From positions 1 to 64,000 of the forward strand of contig JAUCBJ010002756.1 in assembly GCA_032718475.1 (NCBI GenBank): a stretch of 64,000 nt of DNA. The letters are read 5' to 3'. The DNA is from Nemertoderma westbladi. Lineage: Eukaryota; Xenacoelomorpha; Nemertodermatida; Nemertodermatidae. Positions 1-11,800 of this stretch are shown in pieces. A model generated the notes under the pieces. The model did no database searches and had not been told where the DNA came from. It saw only the letters and a list, made by a program, of their open reading frames with translations. Numbering within the stretch: position 1 is the first letter of the stretch; every line of letters starts with the position of its first letter. The translations under genes and the position numbers were made by a program.

Positions 1-134
1 TATTTCACTATAAGGTAGCATTTGTAGTTTAACTTTAACGTAAAAACTTTTGAAAATCCGACGTATTTTGATTAAATTACAGTAATGTAATATGCCTATT
101 CATATTTGTACACATAAAACCCTTAGGTACTCTC

Positions 135-205
135 GAGGCGTAGTGGTCAGATGGTTAAGGCGTTGGTTACATTACGTAGGTTACGAGTTCGAATCCCAGT
201 CGGGA
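135..205 (+). repeat. tRNA-derived SINE head (or tRNA relic)
   Basis: An A-box-like TGGTCAGATGG lies at 144-154 and a B-box-like GAGTTCGAATCC at 185-196, with tRNA-like spacing. The flanks cannot form a 7-bp acceptor stem and no clean anticodon arm is visible. This fits a pol III promoter of a SINE or a decayed tRNA better than a working tRNA gene. Confidence 0.5.
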
Positions 206-244
206 AAATTGTATTTTGGGGCCATTTATTTTCGTGTGGTGCTA

Positions 245-520
245 ATTGGTAGGCCAATGAGAAGCGTACAACGTAGCGAATAATGAGCCAGGCCAATCAT
301 AGGGCATAAATTACCTTATTGCTCAAATGTGAGGCAGTGGAAAATTCTGTTAGGATTCCATGTCCCAGATTAGTGTAAGGGCCGGACTGCGTTGAACGAT
401 GAGCTGGGCCAATCATAGGGCACGACGCACTTCATTGCTCAATTGTGAAGCTGTGGAAATTTCTGTTTAGTTTCCATGTGCAATTTCTAGTATAAAAGGC
501 CGGTTTGCCTTCGGTTATCA
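245..520 (+). promoter_or_regulatory. CCAAT/TATA promoter-like block with a duplicated upstream module
   Basis: CCAAT occurs at 254, 293 and 410. The last two sit in an imperfect direct repeat with a 116-bp period (283-360 and 399-476). TATAAAAG follows at 491-498, then a pyrimidine-rich stretch where transcription could start (about 520). I see no convincing ORF downstream, so the transcript, if any, could be non-coding, a retroelement leader, or the 5' exon of a gene not recognised here. Confidence 0.4.
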
Positions 521-2380
521 CTTCCCTTCACTTCACTTCCGTTATAATTTCTTATAACGTTACTCTATCACTTTATTCTTGTAAAATTAGTTAATTCGGT
601 TTCTTGTTGAAACTTCGTTTTTGATAAATCCTTTTGTAAAACTGTAAATATACTGCAATTTCCTGACATGTTTTCTTTTGGTCCGACTTCGGGACAGCCG
701 AACACCAGGGAGATGGCAGCCTAGACCGTTAGGCCGTAAGCAACGCAGGGAAGGGATGTCCACAACACGCTAGCGCCCACATTTGGATTGACCGCGCACC
801 CCCTTTGCCCCTTCGAAATACTCCACTTGCTATGCAGCGCCCGCTTTGTGAGAAAGGTAAGACTTTGTTCGACGCCCTTGCCCGCCGTAAGACCTATAGA
901 TCAGGGTAAGCGTGACACCGCACTGGACGCCGCAAATTTAGGATCAAATAATTATATCCAGACACCCCCCCTTTGTCAAGTCCTACGAATCCCTGGGTTA
1001 ACCTGTACTTCCTACAGGTGCGAACTATTGCCATTCGTCAGTACGCGAGTACATATTAGGTACGGACAGCATATGTTCCATAATTTAGTGATTCGTAGCA
1101 CTGACTGTTTGGTACCGGTTCGCTTTGTAGAACGTACATTAGTACCCCCCCCCCCCCCCCCCCCCCTGTCTGGAGTTAGCTATTTGATCAGGCAAGGAGT
1201 ATTTCTGCTACCGGCACACTGCTTGGCCTAGGGAGGTTTATTAATATCCTACCGCGCCTTGCCACGTACTGATAGGTATTGCTGCTAACTACCGCAGCAA
1301 CAAAATTCTAGAATTAAATTAGTATACCAGATCAGCTAACGTACGGTAGCGATTAACCCCTATTCTTATCTTACAACCAGAATCTGGTATTAGTGCCGAT
1401 CACGGGTGTAGTTACTAACACTGTGGTTGCCCATTGGGTTGTGGATAGGAAGGAGAGAGCTTTGACGTCATTCGTGAGTATAAAGTTCTACAAACGCGAC
1501 TAGTTTATTTTAGTAGCTAGCGCACGGTATCATTTTAGTCAGAAAATCACTAAAACCTAGTAAAAGGAATTACACGAAATTGTTTTATTTGTAACACACC
1601 CACACACACACGCCCTAAAACATATCGCCCTTAAAGTTCTACTAGCTATAGCGTACTATACATTACTTTAGGTGGAAATTATTTGTATTTGTACAATTAG
1701 GATCTGATTTAGTTGCGGCAAGATAAGGAGTATTTCACTTTCGTTATTAAACTGTTGTTTGTCTGGACAACGGTATTGTTACATTTAGGCCTGACCCTTT
1801 AGACTGATTTCGTACAGGGGGATCAGTTATTGTTACATTTAGGTACGACCCCTTTTCGACTGATTTAGGACTGTCAGTGTTGTTACGCTAGGTCTGTTAA
1901 CCCACTAGCTCGTATATAAACCATATAAATCACACCGCGGCAAGTTACTGTATTTAGGACTGTCAGTGATAGTTAGGATTCGCTGCGCGGGGATTGTTTT
2001 CCCGTGAGTTTGGTCTGTTACGGTAACTGTACATCTGCCTCACCGGTTAGAGGACAGGTATCCTTCTGTCTAGTACGTAGGCATTCGACCCGCTCACGTA
2101 CATAGAATAGATACAAGGCTCTGTTCCTCGCCAGTAGTCGTTTGTGTACTATATCTGTTTGTTTAGATATCCTGGACTGGGATTTGTTGTCAGATACTGT
2201 ACAAGCCCGTATACATTACTAGAGTCTCATAGTAAGATACATCGTTACTAGGATCTGGTAAGCGGTATACTACTGGACCCTTACAAATTTGATGATCAAA
2301 ATGACATAAAAACAAGGGATGGGCATTGGTACACCTTGGGTACCCATAGTTTCACCAAATTTTTTCATATGAAAAAGGAT
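521..2380. other. Unassigned region
   Basis: No gene is recognised. A 147-codon open frame at 788-1231 runs through a C homopolymer (about 1145-1166) and has no domain I know. There is a short CA-rich tract near 1599-1612 and loosely repeated phrases of the type 'tttaggactgtcagtg' between 1780 and 1975. It may be part of a non-coding transcript or an old retroelement driven from the block at 245-520. Confidence 0.3.
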
Positions 2381-2743
2381 TTTATTATGAGGTTTTTTTT
2401 TATTATAACAAATATTTGACCTTCTGATAGAAGGATGGTAGCTAATAATTTCGACTTTGTGCTTGCTAGTACGTTTTTTTCGTACATTTTTAGTACATTT
2501 TTTTCATAATTTTATCTTGTAATAATGGCTAATGTCATGAATTTTTTGTTCTAGAACAAGTATTTTATAATGATGGTAGCTAGTAATTTTGATTTAGTGT
2601 TAGCTAGTACTTTTTATAAGATATTAATAAAGTAAATCATATTTAGAACATCAAACATAACTGTGTGTTTGTGTGTTATGTTGGTGTATTTTAATGATTA
2701 TTTGGAAAATTTAAGGTTTCGGGTAATTTTATATTTATATCTT

Positions 2744-2836
2744 TCAGTTGCGGTCGAGTAAACCGCTTGTGGTCGCAACTCCTACAAGCGTCTTCGCAAT
2801 AGCCCCCGTTGGTTGCTTATCTTCCGCCGGTACTTG
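2744..2836 (-). CDS. Large gene, exon 17 (last, with stop)
   Basis: After the acceptor AAAATCTAG the frame reads 30 residues, beginning QVPAEDKQ and ending LLDRN, then TGA (2744-2746). It starts in phase 0, matching the end of the exon at 5739-5873. A possible poly(A) signal ATTAAA lies on the minus strand at 2690-2695, and an AATAAA at 2381-2386. The polypyrimidine tract is weak. This exon closes the gene model. Confidence 0.65.
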   Translation of the reverse strand, partial: QVPAEDKQPTGAIAKTLVGVATTSGLLDRN

Positions 2837-5800
2837 CTAGATTTTGATAATTTAGTTTTCGCTCGCTCGACCTAGTAGTAGTAGTAGTATTTGCTTTTTA
2901 TACATTTTTGTTAAATTATGTCAACTTAACAACGTTCTGGTGGATTACTCGTAACGCTGCAAAGTACTACTTTGCAGCGTTGCGGCATTTAGGACGGTAC
3001 GCTGCAAAGTAATCAATGACATGGAAACAACTTCAATTACCGTATTACAGAATGTATTATTTCCATTTATGTTAATCATTGCTGCTTTATTATCCAGTTT
3101 GCAGTTACGGGGCTAGCTACTGTATATAAATGATTGTTTAACGTGTACTGTAATCCATTATGGCGAAACGTCCAATAGAAGACACTAAAATGACCAAAGA
3201 AACTGACGACAGTGTTTAGTAAAACTGAACGGACACAGACGGTGACTAAGTTTGCTTCAGTCTACTATAATAGTCAAGATGGATTAATAATTTATCACAT
3301 CCATGCAGGAGATAACTTCCAATAAACGTTAATTAGATTTAAATGTATAATTAATACTGTGTACCTGTTAATAAATTTCACTTATATTCGATATAGTACA
3401 TGATTAAAATGTATAAATGAGCATCCATAAAATCCTTACCTCACATACCAAACGCTGATAAGTTGATATAATGTAACAAAATTACATACATCATTGTGTG
3501 CAAAGGTCATTTTTCAGCGTTAAAGACCCTTGTATATTTATGTAAACCTCCCTCGCTGCGCTCGCTCGGTACATAAATAAACTCGTTTCATAACGCTGCA
3601 AAGTGCTAATTCTTTGCACACAATGATGTAAATAGTTATTTCGGTAACGAATCCGTTTGTATTTATTTACATTTTGTTAAAAAATACAGGTTACCTAGTT
3701 TTTGCTACCTTTTTTAAATTTTAGCATTTTAGCTATTCATTAAAAAAATGTTCTAGAACAAATATTATTTTGTTCTACAAAATTTTTTAGTAATATTAAA
3801 CATTGCTGTTTAAAGAGATAGTGACGGAATTAATGTAAAATTGAAATACAACACCATGAACCCAGAAGAAATCCCTAGCGACAGTGCCGATTTACAATTC
3901 ATTGATAGTCAATTGCAATTGGTACACAATCCATCAGATATTCGCTATCCTGACATTTTGGTAAAAGATCTTGAGAACCTGATGAATGATCATGAATCAG
4001 CAGATATGGTGTTTTTGATAGGACCCGAGCTCACAATAATTTACGCACATAGATTGATAATTTGGTTGCGATGTCGAAAGTACCGTTTTTATAAGTCGGA
4101 AATGTTTCAAAATTTGCAGCAGGATCCGCCCCAATTCCTTAAAGTTATACAGCAGGGCTACAACGTCCAATGTTTCCGACTAGTTCTCCGGTATATCTAT
4201 ACGGGTCATATTGTTCTCGACGATGACGTGGTATTTAACTGTTTGGCTTTGTCCCATGAATTGGGTCTATCAGACCTAATGTCTGCCTGCGAAGAGCACA
4301 TTCTGATCATGTTGGATGTAAACAACGCTTGCTACTTGCTAACTAGCGTTCTGAGACTCACCGCTCACTCAGATAAAGGCGCAAGTCATTCCGTTTCAGA
4401 AGACCATATAATTGAGACGATCATTCAGTACATCTGTGATCACGTCGACTACGTCTCAGGGCCAATGACGTCGTGGAACTCGTTATCTAAGGATGCCTTA
4501 CTCATGTTACTTCCCTTGGATAAGTTCTCTATGGAGGAGAACGAGATATGGCGGGCAGTGATACGTTGGGCATGTCATCAGTTAGAAATTAATATTAATC
4601 ACGAGACCTGGAACGACCAGGACCATGAGCAGCTCTCTAACCTTCTCGTCGACGTTCTCCCACACATAAGGACTCTACTCATCGACAACCAAATCTTCGC
4701 GGAGGAGGTAGAACCTACGAGGCTGTTTTCGAGAGACGATATTCTGGGTCGTTTCAAACTGTCCGCTATTCCGTCTGAGATGCGACATATGGTTGGAGAC
4801 CCTAGAGCACGTCCCAGACACAGGTTTAGTCTATTTAAAGATTCCGAAATACTTTCTGGCAATAACAGACATTTGCAGAGATATTTAGGACTTTGGAACG
4901 GGAATCTAGAAGATGATTGGATGTTGTTGTACAGGGCGTCTCGGGATGGCTATTCTAGCAATGAGTTTCATAAAAAGGCGGATGGTTATATTCCGACAAT
5001 GACCATAGTCCTCGGTGTTAATGACAGTATTTGTGGAGGTTATACCGATGTGCCATGGAGCTCCAAAGATGTTAAATCAAAGTCAAAGACACATAAAACC
5101 TCCAGTACGAGTTACCTATTCAGTATAAAGAACACAGAAAAGGCGACTCCAACAAAGTTCCCGATACAAATGGCTAATTTTGCAACTGTACACTCGGCTG
5201 AACATGGACCAGTGTTCGGATCCGGTCCCGATCTTTTAATAGCCAATAACTGCAACGTGAATAGAGACAGCCTTAGTCGATTCCCTCACACTTATATGGC
5301 TATGGAGCAGTCTAGTACAATTCTTATGGGAAGCACTACCTTTTCCGTCAAAGACTACGAAGTGTTTACTCTCAAAAGGAATTATTGTCAATAATGGAAT
5401 AACATTACATACATTTTTGAAGAACTTAAGAAACTGCACGTGCATTTCATATATATACTTGTTAACTTCCGTTTGGTCCATTTCCGTTCCCGGTGCAATA
5501 AAAACCGCATGGCGGATTACCGGTAGTTGCCGGTAGTAATTAATTAAATAATTAACGAGTGATTAAATTCACGTAAAGTAACGTTTGGACTTGAACACAT
5601 TTCATAAGAAATACATTATTTAAATACTAATTATCAAATAATAATATATTGTAATAAAATAATATAAATTATAATCAAGGATATGGTGCAACGATAGGTT
5701 TTGTTTATATCATAATAATTAGAAATAATTTAACTTACGAATCCGTAATCTACAGATCGTCGCGACATTCCGAGCATGTACTGTTCTTGGTCTAACTCTT

Positions 5801-8800
5801 CGTCGGTTCCGAGAACCTCATTGAGGGTAAGTTCCACCGGAGCTTCGACCTCAGTGTTCGGTTTCTCATCATTCTGTAAACATGTAAACAACTGGAAGTA
5901 GGACCGTAAACATACTGATCTTTTTTATAGCTGTAAAAAGTGGATATCAATAAGTTATGATGCGCTTGCTAAAGGAAATTTGTCTTCAGAGATGCCTTGT
6001 AATATGGGCAAGTTTGATGATTATTTGTGGAGGTGTTGTGTTGCAGATGTATACGGCAATAATATGTACCGGTAGGTTGATGAATGGATAGCAAAAGAAC
6101 AGATTGAATCGTATGGCCGGGCCTACTGTAGGTATATTAGTAACGAACATTACCTCTTCTGCAGTGGAATTAGCTACAGTTGATTGGTGTAGGTGTTTAC
6201 AAGTTGAACAAGAATTAATTATACGCCTTAGATCAGGGTTCGGCGCCTGAACAGTTACCACCGAATCAAATACCCGTCTGTAGGCTGGAACTCTCTCCCT
6301 CCTAAAACACAGTGTTTTCATATCAGAAACCAGATACACCACTCATTGCACACATACTGACTGAACTATGCAGGTAGAACTCTGCTCTATGCTGTATTTT
6401 GTAACTCAAATTAAGCCATACATTACATACTTACAGAACTATGCAGTATTTGGCAAGAAAGTTCAGAGGATCGAACCGTGGGTGCTTATCTGATGGAATA
6501 TCCACTGGGGCCGCTTTGGGGGGTTTCCATTTCTTTCGAATTCTGGAAAGGGAAAGCCAATAATAATAAATTCTACATTGCAATGGTGATTGGTAATAAT
6601 TAGGGGCCAGGTGTGGGGGGGGGGGGGGGGGGGGTGGAATTAATATTTCATCTCGGAGGTAATGTTAAATTATAGATTTGGGGGAAGGAGCAGGTTTACA
6701 GTGGCACAAAATACTAACAAAACAATAAACGAAACTCAATAGAATTAGTTGGGGGGCGTTCATAAAGTACGTCAATCAAATTTTGGACCCCCCCCCCCCC
6801 CCCCCCCCCCCCTAGTCACAAAGTATCACGCAAGTTCAACCCCACCAACCCCTCTGTCACATTAATACATTTGTAATACCCCCAAACACGAAACATTGGC
6901 GTTTGGTTAGTCGTTTAGTAACTTTATACTTAAGGTTGGCGTTTGGTTAGTCGTTTGGTAACTTTATATGTACGGTTGGCGTTTGTAACTTTATACGTAC
7001 GGTTGGCGTTTGTAACTTTATACGTACGGTTGGTGTTTGGTTAGTCGTTTGGTAACTTTATACGTACGGTTGGCGTTTGTAACTTTATACGTACGGTTGG
7101 CGTTTGGTTAGTCGTTTAGTAACTTTATACGTACGGTTGGCGTTTGTTAGTCGTTTAGTAACTTTATACGTACGGTTGGCGTTTGGTTAGACGTTTAGTA
7201 ACTTTATACGTACGGTTGGCGTTTGGTTAGTCGTTTAATAACTTTATACGTACGGTTGGCGTTTGGTTAGACGTTTAGTAACTTTATACGTACGGTTGGC
7301 GTTTGGTTAGTCGTTTAGTAACTTTATACGTACGGTTGGCGTTTGGTTAGTCGTTTAGTAACTTTATACGTACGGTTGGCGTTTGGTTAGTCGTTTAGTA
7401 ACTTTATACGTACGGTTGGCGTTTGTAACTTTATACGTACGGTTGTCGTTTGGTTAGTCGTTTAGTAACTTTATACGTACGGTTGGCGTTTGGTTAGTCG
7501 TTTAGTAACTTTATACGTACGGTTGGCGTTTGGTTATCGTTTAGTAACTTTATACGTACGGTTGGCGTTTGGTTAGTCGTTTAGTAACTTTATACGTACG
7601 GTTGGCGTTTGTAACTTTATACGTACGGTTGTCGTTTGGTTAGACGTTTAGTAACTTTATACGTACGGTTGGCGTTTGGTTAGTCGTTTAGTAACTTTAT
7701 ACGTACGGTTGGCGTTTGGTTAGTCGTTTAGTAACTTTATACGTACGGTTGGCGTTTGTAACTTTATACGTACGGTTGGCGTTTGGTTAGACGTTTAGTA
7801 ACTTTATACGTACGGTTGGCGTTTGGTTAGTCGTTTAGTAACTTTATACGTACGGTTGGCGTTTGGTTAGTCGTTTAGTAACTTTATATGTACGGTTGGC
7901 GTTTGTAACTTTATACGTACGGTTGGCGTTTGTAACTTTATACGTACGGTTGGTGTTTGGTTAGTCGTTTGGTAACTTTATACGTACGGTTGGCGTTTGT
8001 AACTTTATACGTACGGTTGGCGTTTGGTTAGTCGTTTAGTAACTTTATACGTACGGTTGGCGTTTGTTAGTCGTTTAGTAACTTTATACGTACGGTTGGC
8101 GTTTGGTTAGACGTTTAGTAACTTTATACGTACGGTTGGCGTTTGGTTAGTCGTTTATAACTTTATACGTACGGTTGGCGTTTGGTTAGACGTTTAGTAA
8201 CTTTATACGTACGGTTGGCGTTTGGTTAGTCGTTTAGTAACTTTATACGTACGGTTGGCGTTTGGTTAGTCGTTTAGTAACTTTATACGTACGGTTGGCG
8301 TTTGGTTAGTCGTTTAGTAACTTTATACGTACGGTTGGCGTTTGTAACTTTATACGTACGGTTGTCGTTTGGTTAGTCGTTTAGTAACTTTATACGTACG
8401 GTTGGCGTTTGGTTAGTCGTTTAGTAACTTTATACCTACGGTTGGCGTTTGGTTAGTCGTTTAGTAACTTTATACGTACGGTTGGCGTTTGGTTAGTCGT
8501 TTAGTAACTTTATACGTACGGTTGGCGTTTGTAACTTTATACGTACGGTTGTCGTTTGGTTAGACGTTTAGTAACTTTATACGTACGGTTGGCGTTTGGT
8601 TAGTCGTTTAGTAACTTTATACGTACGGTTGGCGTTTGGTTAGTCGTTTAGTAACTTTATACGTACGGTTGGCGTTTGTAACTTTATACGTACGGTTGTC
8701 GTTTGGTTAGACGTTTAGTAACTTTATACGTACGGTTGGCGTTTGGTTAGTCGTTTAGTAACTTTATACGTACGGTTGGCGTTTGGTTAGTCGTTTAGTA

Positions 8801-11800
8801 ACTTTATACGTACGGTTGGCGTTTGGTTAGTCGTTTAGTAACTTTATACGTACGGTTGGCGTTTGGTTAGTCGTTTAGTAACTTTATACGTACGGTTGGC
8901 GTTTGTAACTTTATACGTACGGCTGGCGTTTGGTTAGTCGTTTAGTAACTTTATACGTACGGTTGGCGTTTGTAACTTTATACGTACGGTTGGCGTTTGT
9001 AACTTTATACGTACGGTTGGCGTTTGGTTAGTCGTTTAGTAACTTTATACGTACGGTTGGCGTTTGTAACTTTATACGTACGGTTGTCGTTTGGTTAGAC
9101 GTTTAGTAACTTTATACGTACGGTTGGCGTTTGGTTAGTCGTTTAGTAACTTTATACGTACGGTTGGCGTTTGGTTAGTCGTTTAGTAACTTTATACGTA
9201 CGGTTGGCGTTTGGTTAGTCGTTTAGTAACTTTATACGTACGGTTGGCGTTTGGTTAGTCGTTTAGTAACTTTATACGTACGGTTGGCGTTTGGTTAGTC
9301 GTTTAGTAACTTTATACGTACGGTTGGCGTTTGGTTAGTCGTTTAGTAACTTTATACGTACGGTTGGCGTTTGTAACTTTATACGTACGGTTGGCGTTTG
9401 GTTAGTCGTTTAGTAACTTTATACGTACGGTTGGCGTTTGGTTAGTCGTTTAGTAACTTTATACGTACGGTTGGCGTTTGGTTAGTCGTTTAGTAACTTT
9501 ATAAGTACGGTTGGCGTTTGTAACTTTATACGTACGGTTGTCGTTTGGTTAGACGTTTAGTAACTTTATACGTACGGTTGGCGTTTGGTTAGTCGTTTAG
9601 TAACTTTATACGTACGGTTGGCGTTTGTAACTTTATACGTACGGTTGTCGTTTGGTTAGTCGTTTAGTAACTTTATACTTACGGTTGGCGTTTGGTTAGT
9701 CGTTTAGTAACTTTATACGTACGGTTGGCGTTTGGTTAGTCGTTTAGTAACTTTATACGTACGGTTGGCGTTTGGTTAGTCGTTTAGTAACTTTATACGT
9801 ACGGTTGGCGTTTGGTTAGTCGTTTAGTAACTTTATACGTACGGTTGGCGTTTGTAACTTTATACGTACGGTTGTCGTTTGGTTAGACGTTTAGTAACTT
9901 TATACGTACGGTTGGCGTTTGGTTAGTCGTTTAGTAACTTTATACGTACGGTTGGCGTTTGGTTAGTCGTTTAGTAACTTTATACGTACGGTTGGCGTTT
10001 GGTTAGTCGTTTAGTAACTTTATACGTACGGTTGGCGTTTGGTTAGTCGTTTAGTAACTTTATACGTACGGTTGGCGTTTGGTTAGTCGTTTAGTAACTT
10101 TATACGTACGGTTGGCGTTTGGTTAGTCGTTTAGTAACTTTATACGTACGGTTGGCGTTTGGTTAGTCGTTTAGTAACTTTATACGTACGGTTGGCGTTT
10201 GGTTAGTCGTTTAGTAACTTTATACGTACGGTTGTCGTTTGGTTAGTCGTTTAGTAACTTTATACGTACGGTTGGCGTTTGGTTAGTCGTTTAGTAACTT
10301 TATACGTACGGTTGGCGTTTGGTTAGTCGTTTAGTAACTTTATACGTACGGTTGGCGTTTGGTTAGTCGTTTAGTAACTTTATACGTACGGTTGGCGTTT
10401 GGTTAGTCGTTTAGTAACTTTATACGTACGGTTGGCGTTTGGTTAGTCGTTTAGTAACTTTATACGTACGGTTGGCGTTTGGTTAGTCGTTTAGTAACTT
10501 TATACGTACGGTTGGCGTTTGGTTAGTCGTTTAGTAACTTTATACGTACGGTTGGCGTTTGGTTAGTCGTTTAGTAACTTTATACGTACGGTTGGCGTTT
10601 GGTTAGTCGTTTAGTAACTTTATACGTACGGTTGGTGTTTGGTTAGACGTTTAGTAACTTTATACGTACGGTTGGCGTTTGGTTAGTCGTTTAGTAACTT
10701 TATACGTACGGTTGGCGTTTGGTTAGTCGTTTAGTAACTTTATACGTACGGTTGGCGTTTGGTTAGTCGTTTAGTAACTTTATACGTACGGTTGGCGTTT
10801 GTAACTTTATACGTACGGTTGGCGTTTGTAACTTTATACGTACGGTTGGCGTTTGTAACTTTATACGTACGGTTGGCGTTTGGTTAGACGTTTAGTAACT
10901 TTATACGTACGGTTGGCGTTTGGTTAGTCGTTTAGTAACTTTATACGTACGGTTGGCGTTTGGTTAGTCGTTTAGTAACTTTATACGTACGGTTGGCGTT
11001 TGGTTAGTCGTTTAGTAACTTTATACGTACGGTTGGCGTTTGGTTAGTCGTTTAGTAACTTTATACTTAAGGTTGGCGTTTGGTTAGTCGTTTAGTAACT
11101 TTATACGTACAGTTGGCGTTTGTAACTTTATACGTACGGCTGGCGTTTGGTTAGTCGTTTAGTAACTTTATACGTACGGTTGGCGTTTGTAACTTTATAC
11201 GTACGGTTGGCGTTTGTAACTTTATACGTACGGTTGGCGTTTGTAACTTTATACGTACGGTTGGCGTTTGGTTAGACGTTTAGTAACTTTATACGTACGG
11301 TTGGCGTTTGTAACTTTATACGTACGGTTGTCGTTTGGTTAGACGTTTAGTAACTTTATACGTACGGTTGGCGTTTGGTTAGTCGTTTAGTAACTTTATA
11401 CGTACGGTTGGCGTTTGTAGCTTTATACGTACGGTTGGCGTTTGGTTAGTCGTTTGGTAACTTTATACGTATGGCTGGCGTTTGGTTAGTCGTTTAGTAA
11501 CTTTATACGTACGGTTGGCGTTTGTAACTTTATACGTACGGTTGTCGTTTGGTTAGACGTTTAGTAACTTTATACGTACGGTTGGCGTTTGGTTAGTCGT
11601 TTAGTAACTTTATACGTACGGTTGGCGTTTGGTTAGTCGTTTAGTAACTTTATACGTACGGTTGGCGTTTGGTTAGTCGTTTAGTAACTTTATACGTACG
11701 GTTGGCGTTTGGTTAGTCGTTTAGTAACTTTATACGTACGGTTGGCGTTTGGTTAGTCGTTTAGTAACTTTATACGTACGGTTGAGGTTTGGTTAGTCGT

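Noticed and set aside
788-1231. 147-codon plus-strand ORF
   Set aside because: No recognised domain, crosses a long C homopolymer, and composition is not protein-like.
5986-6342. 118-codon minus-strand ORF as a gene
   Set aside because: Only its first part (6259-6301) fits as an exon; the rest lies beyond a good GTAACT donor and reads as hydrophobic intron sequence.
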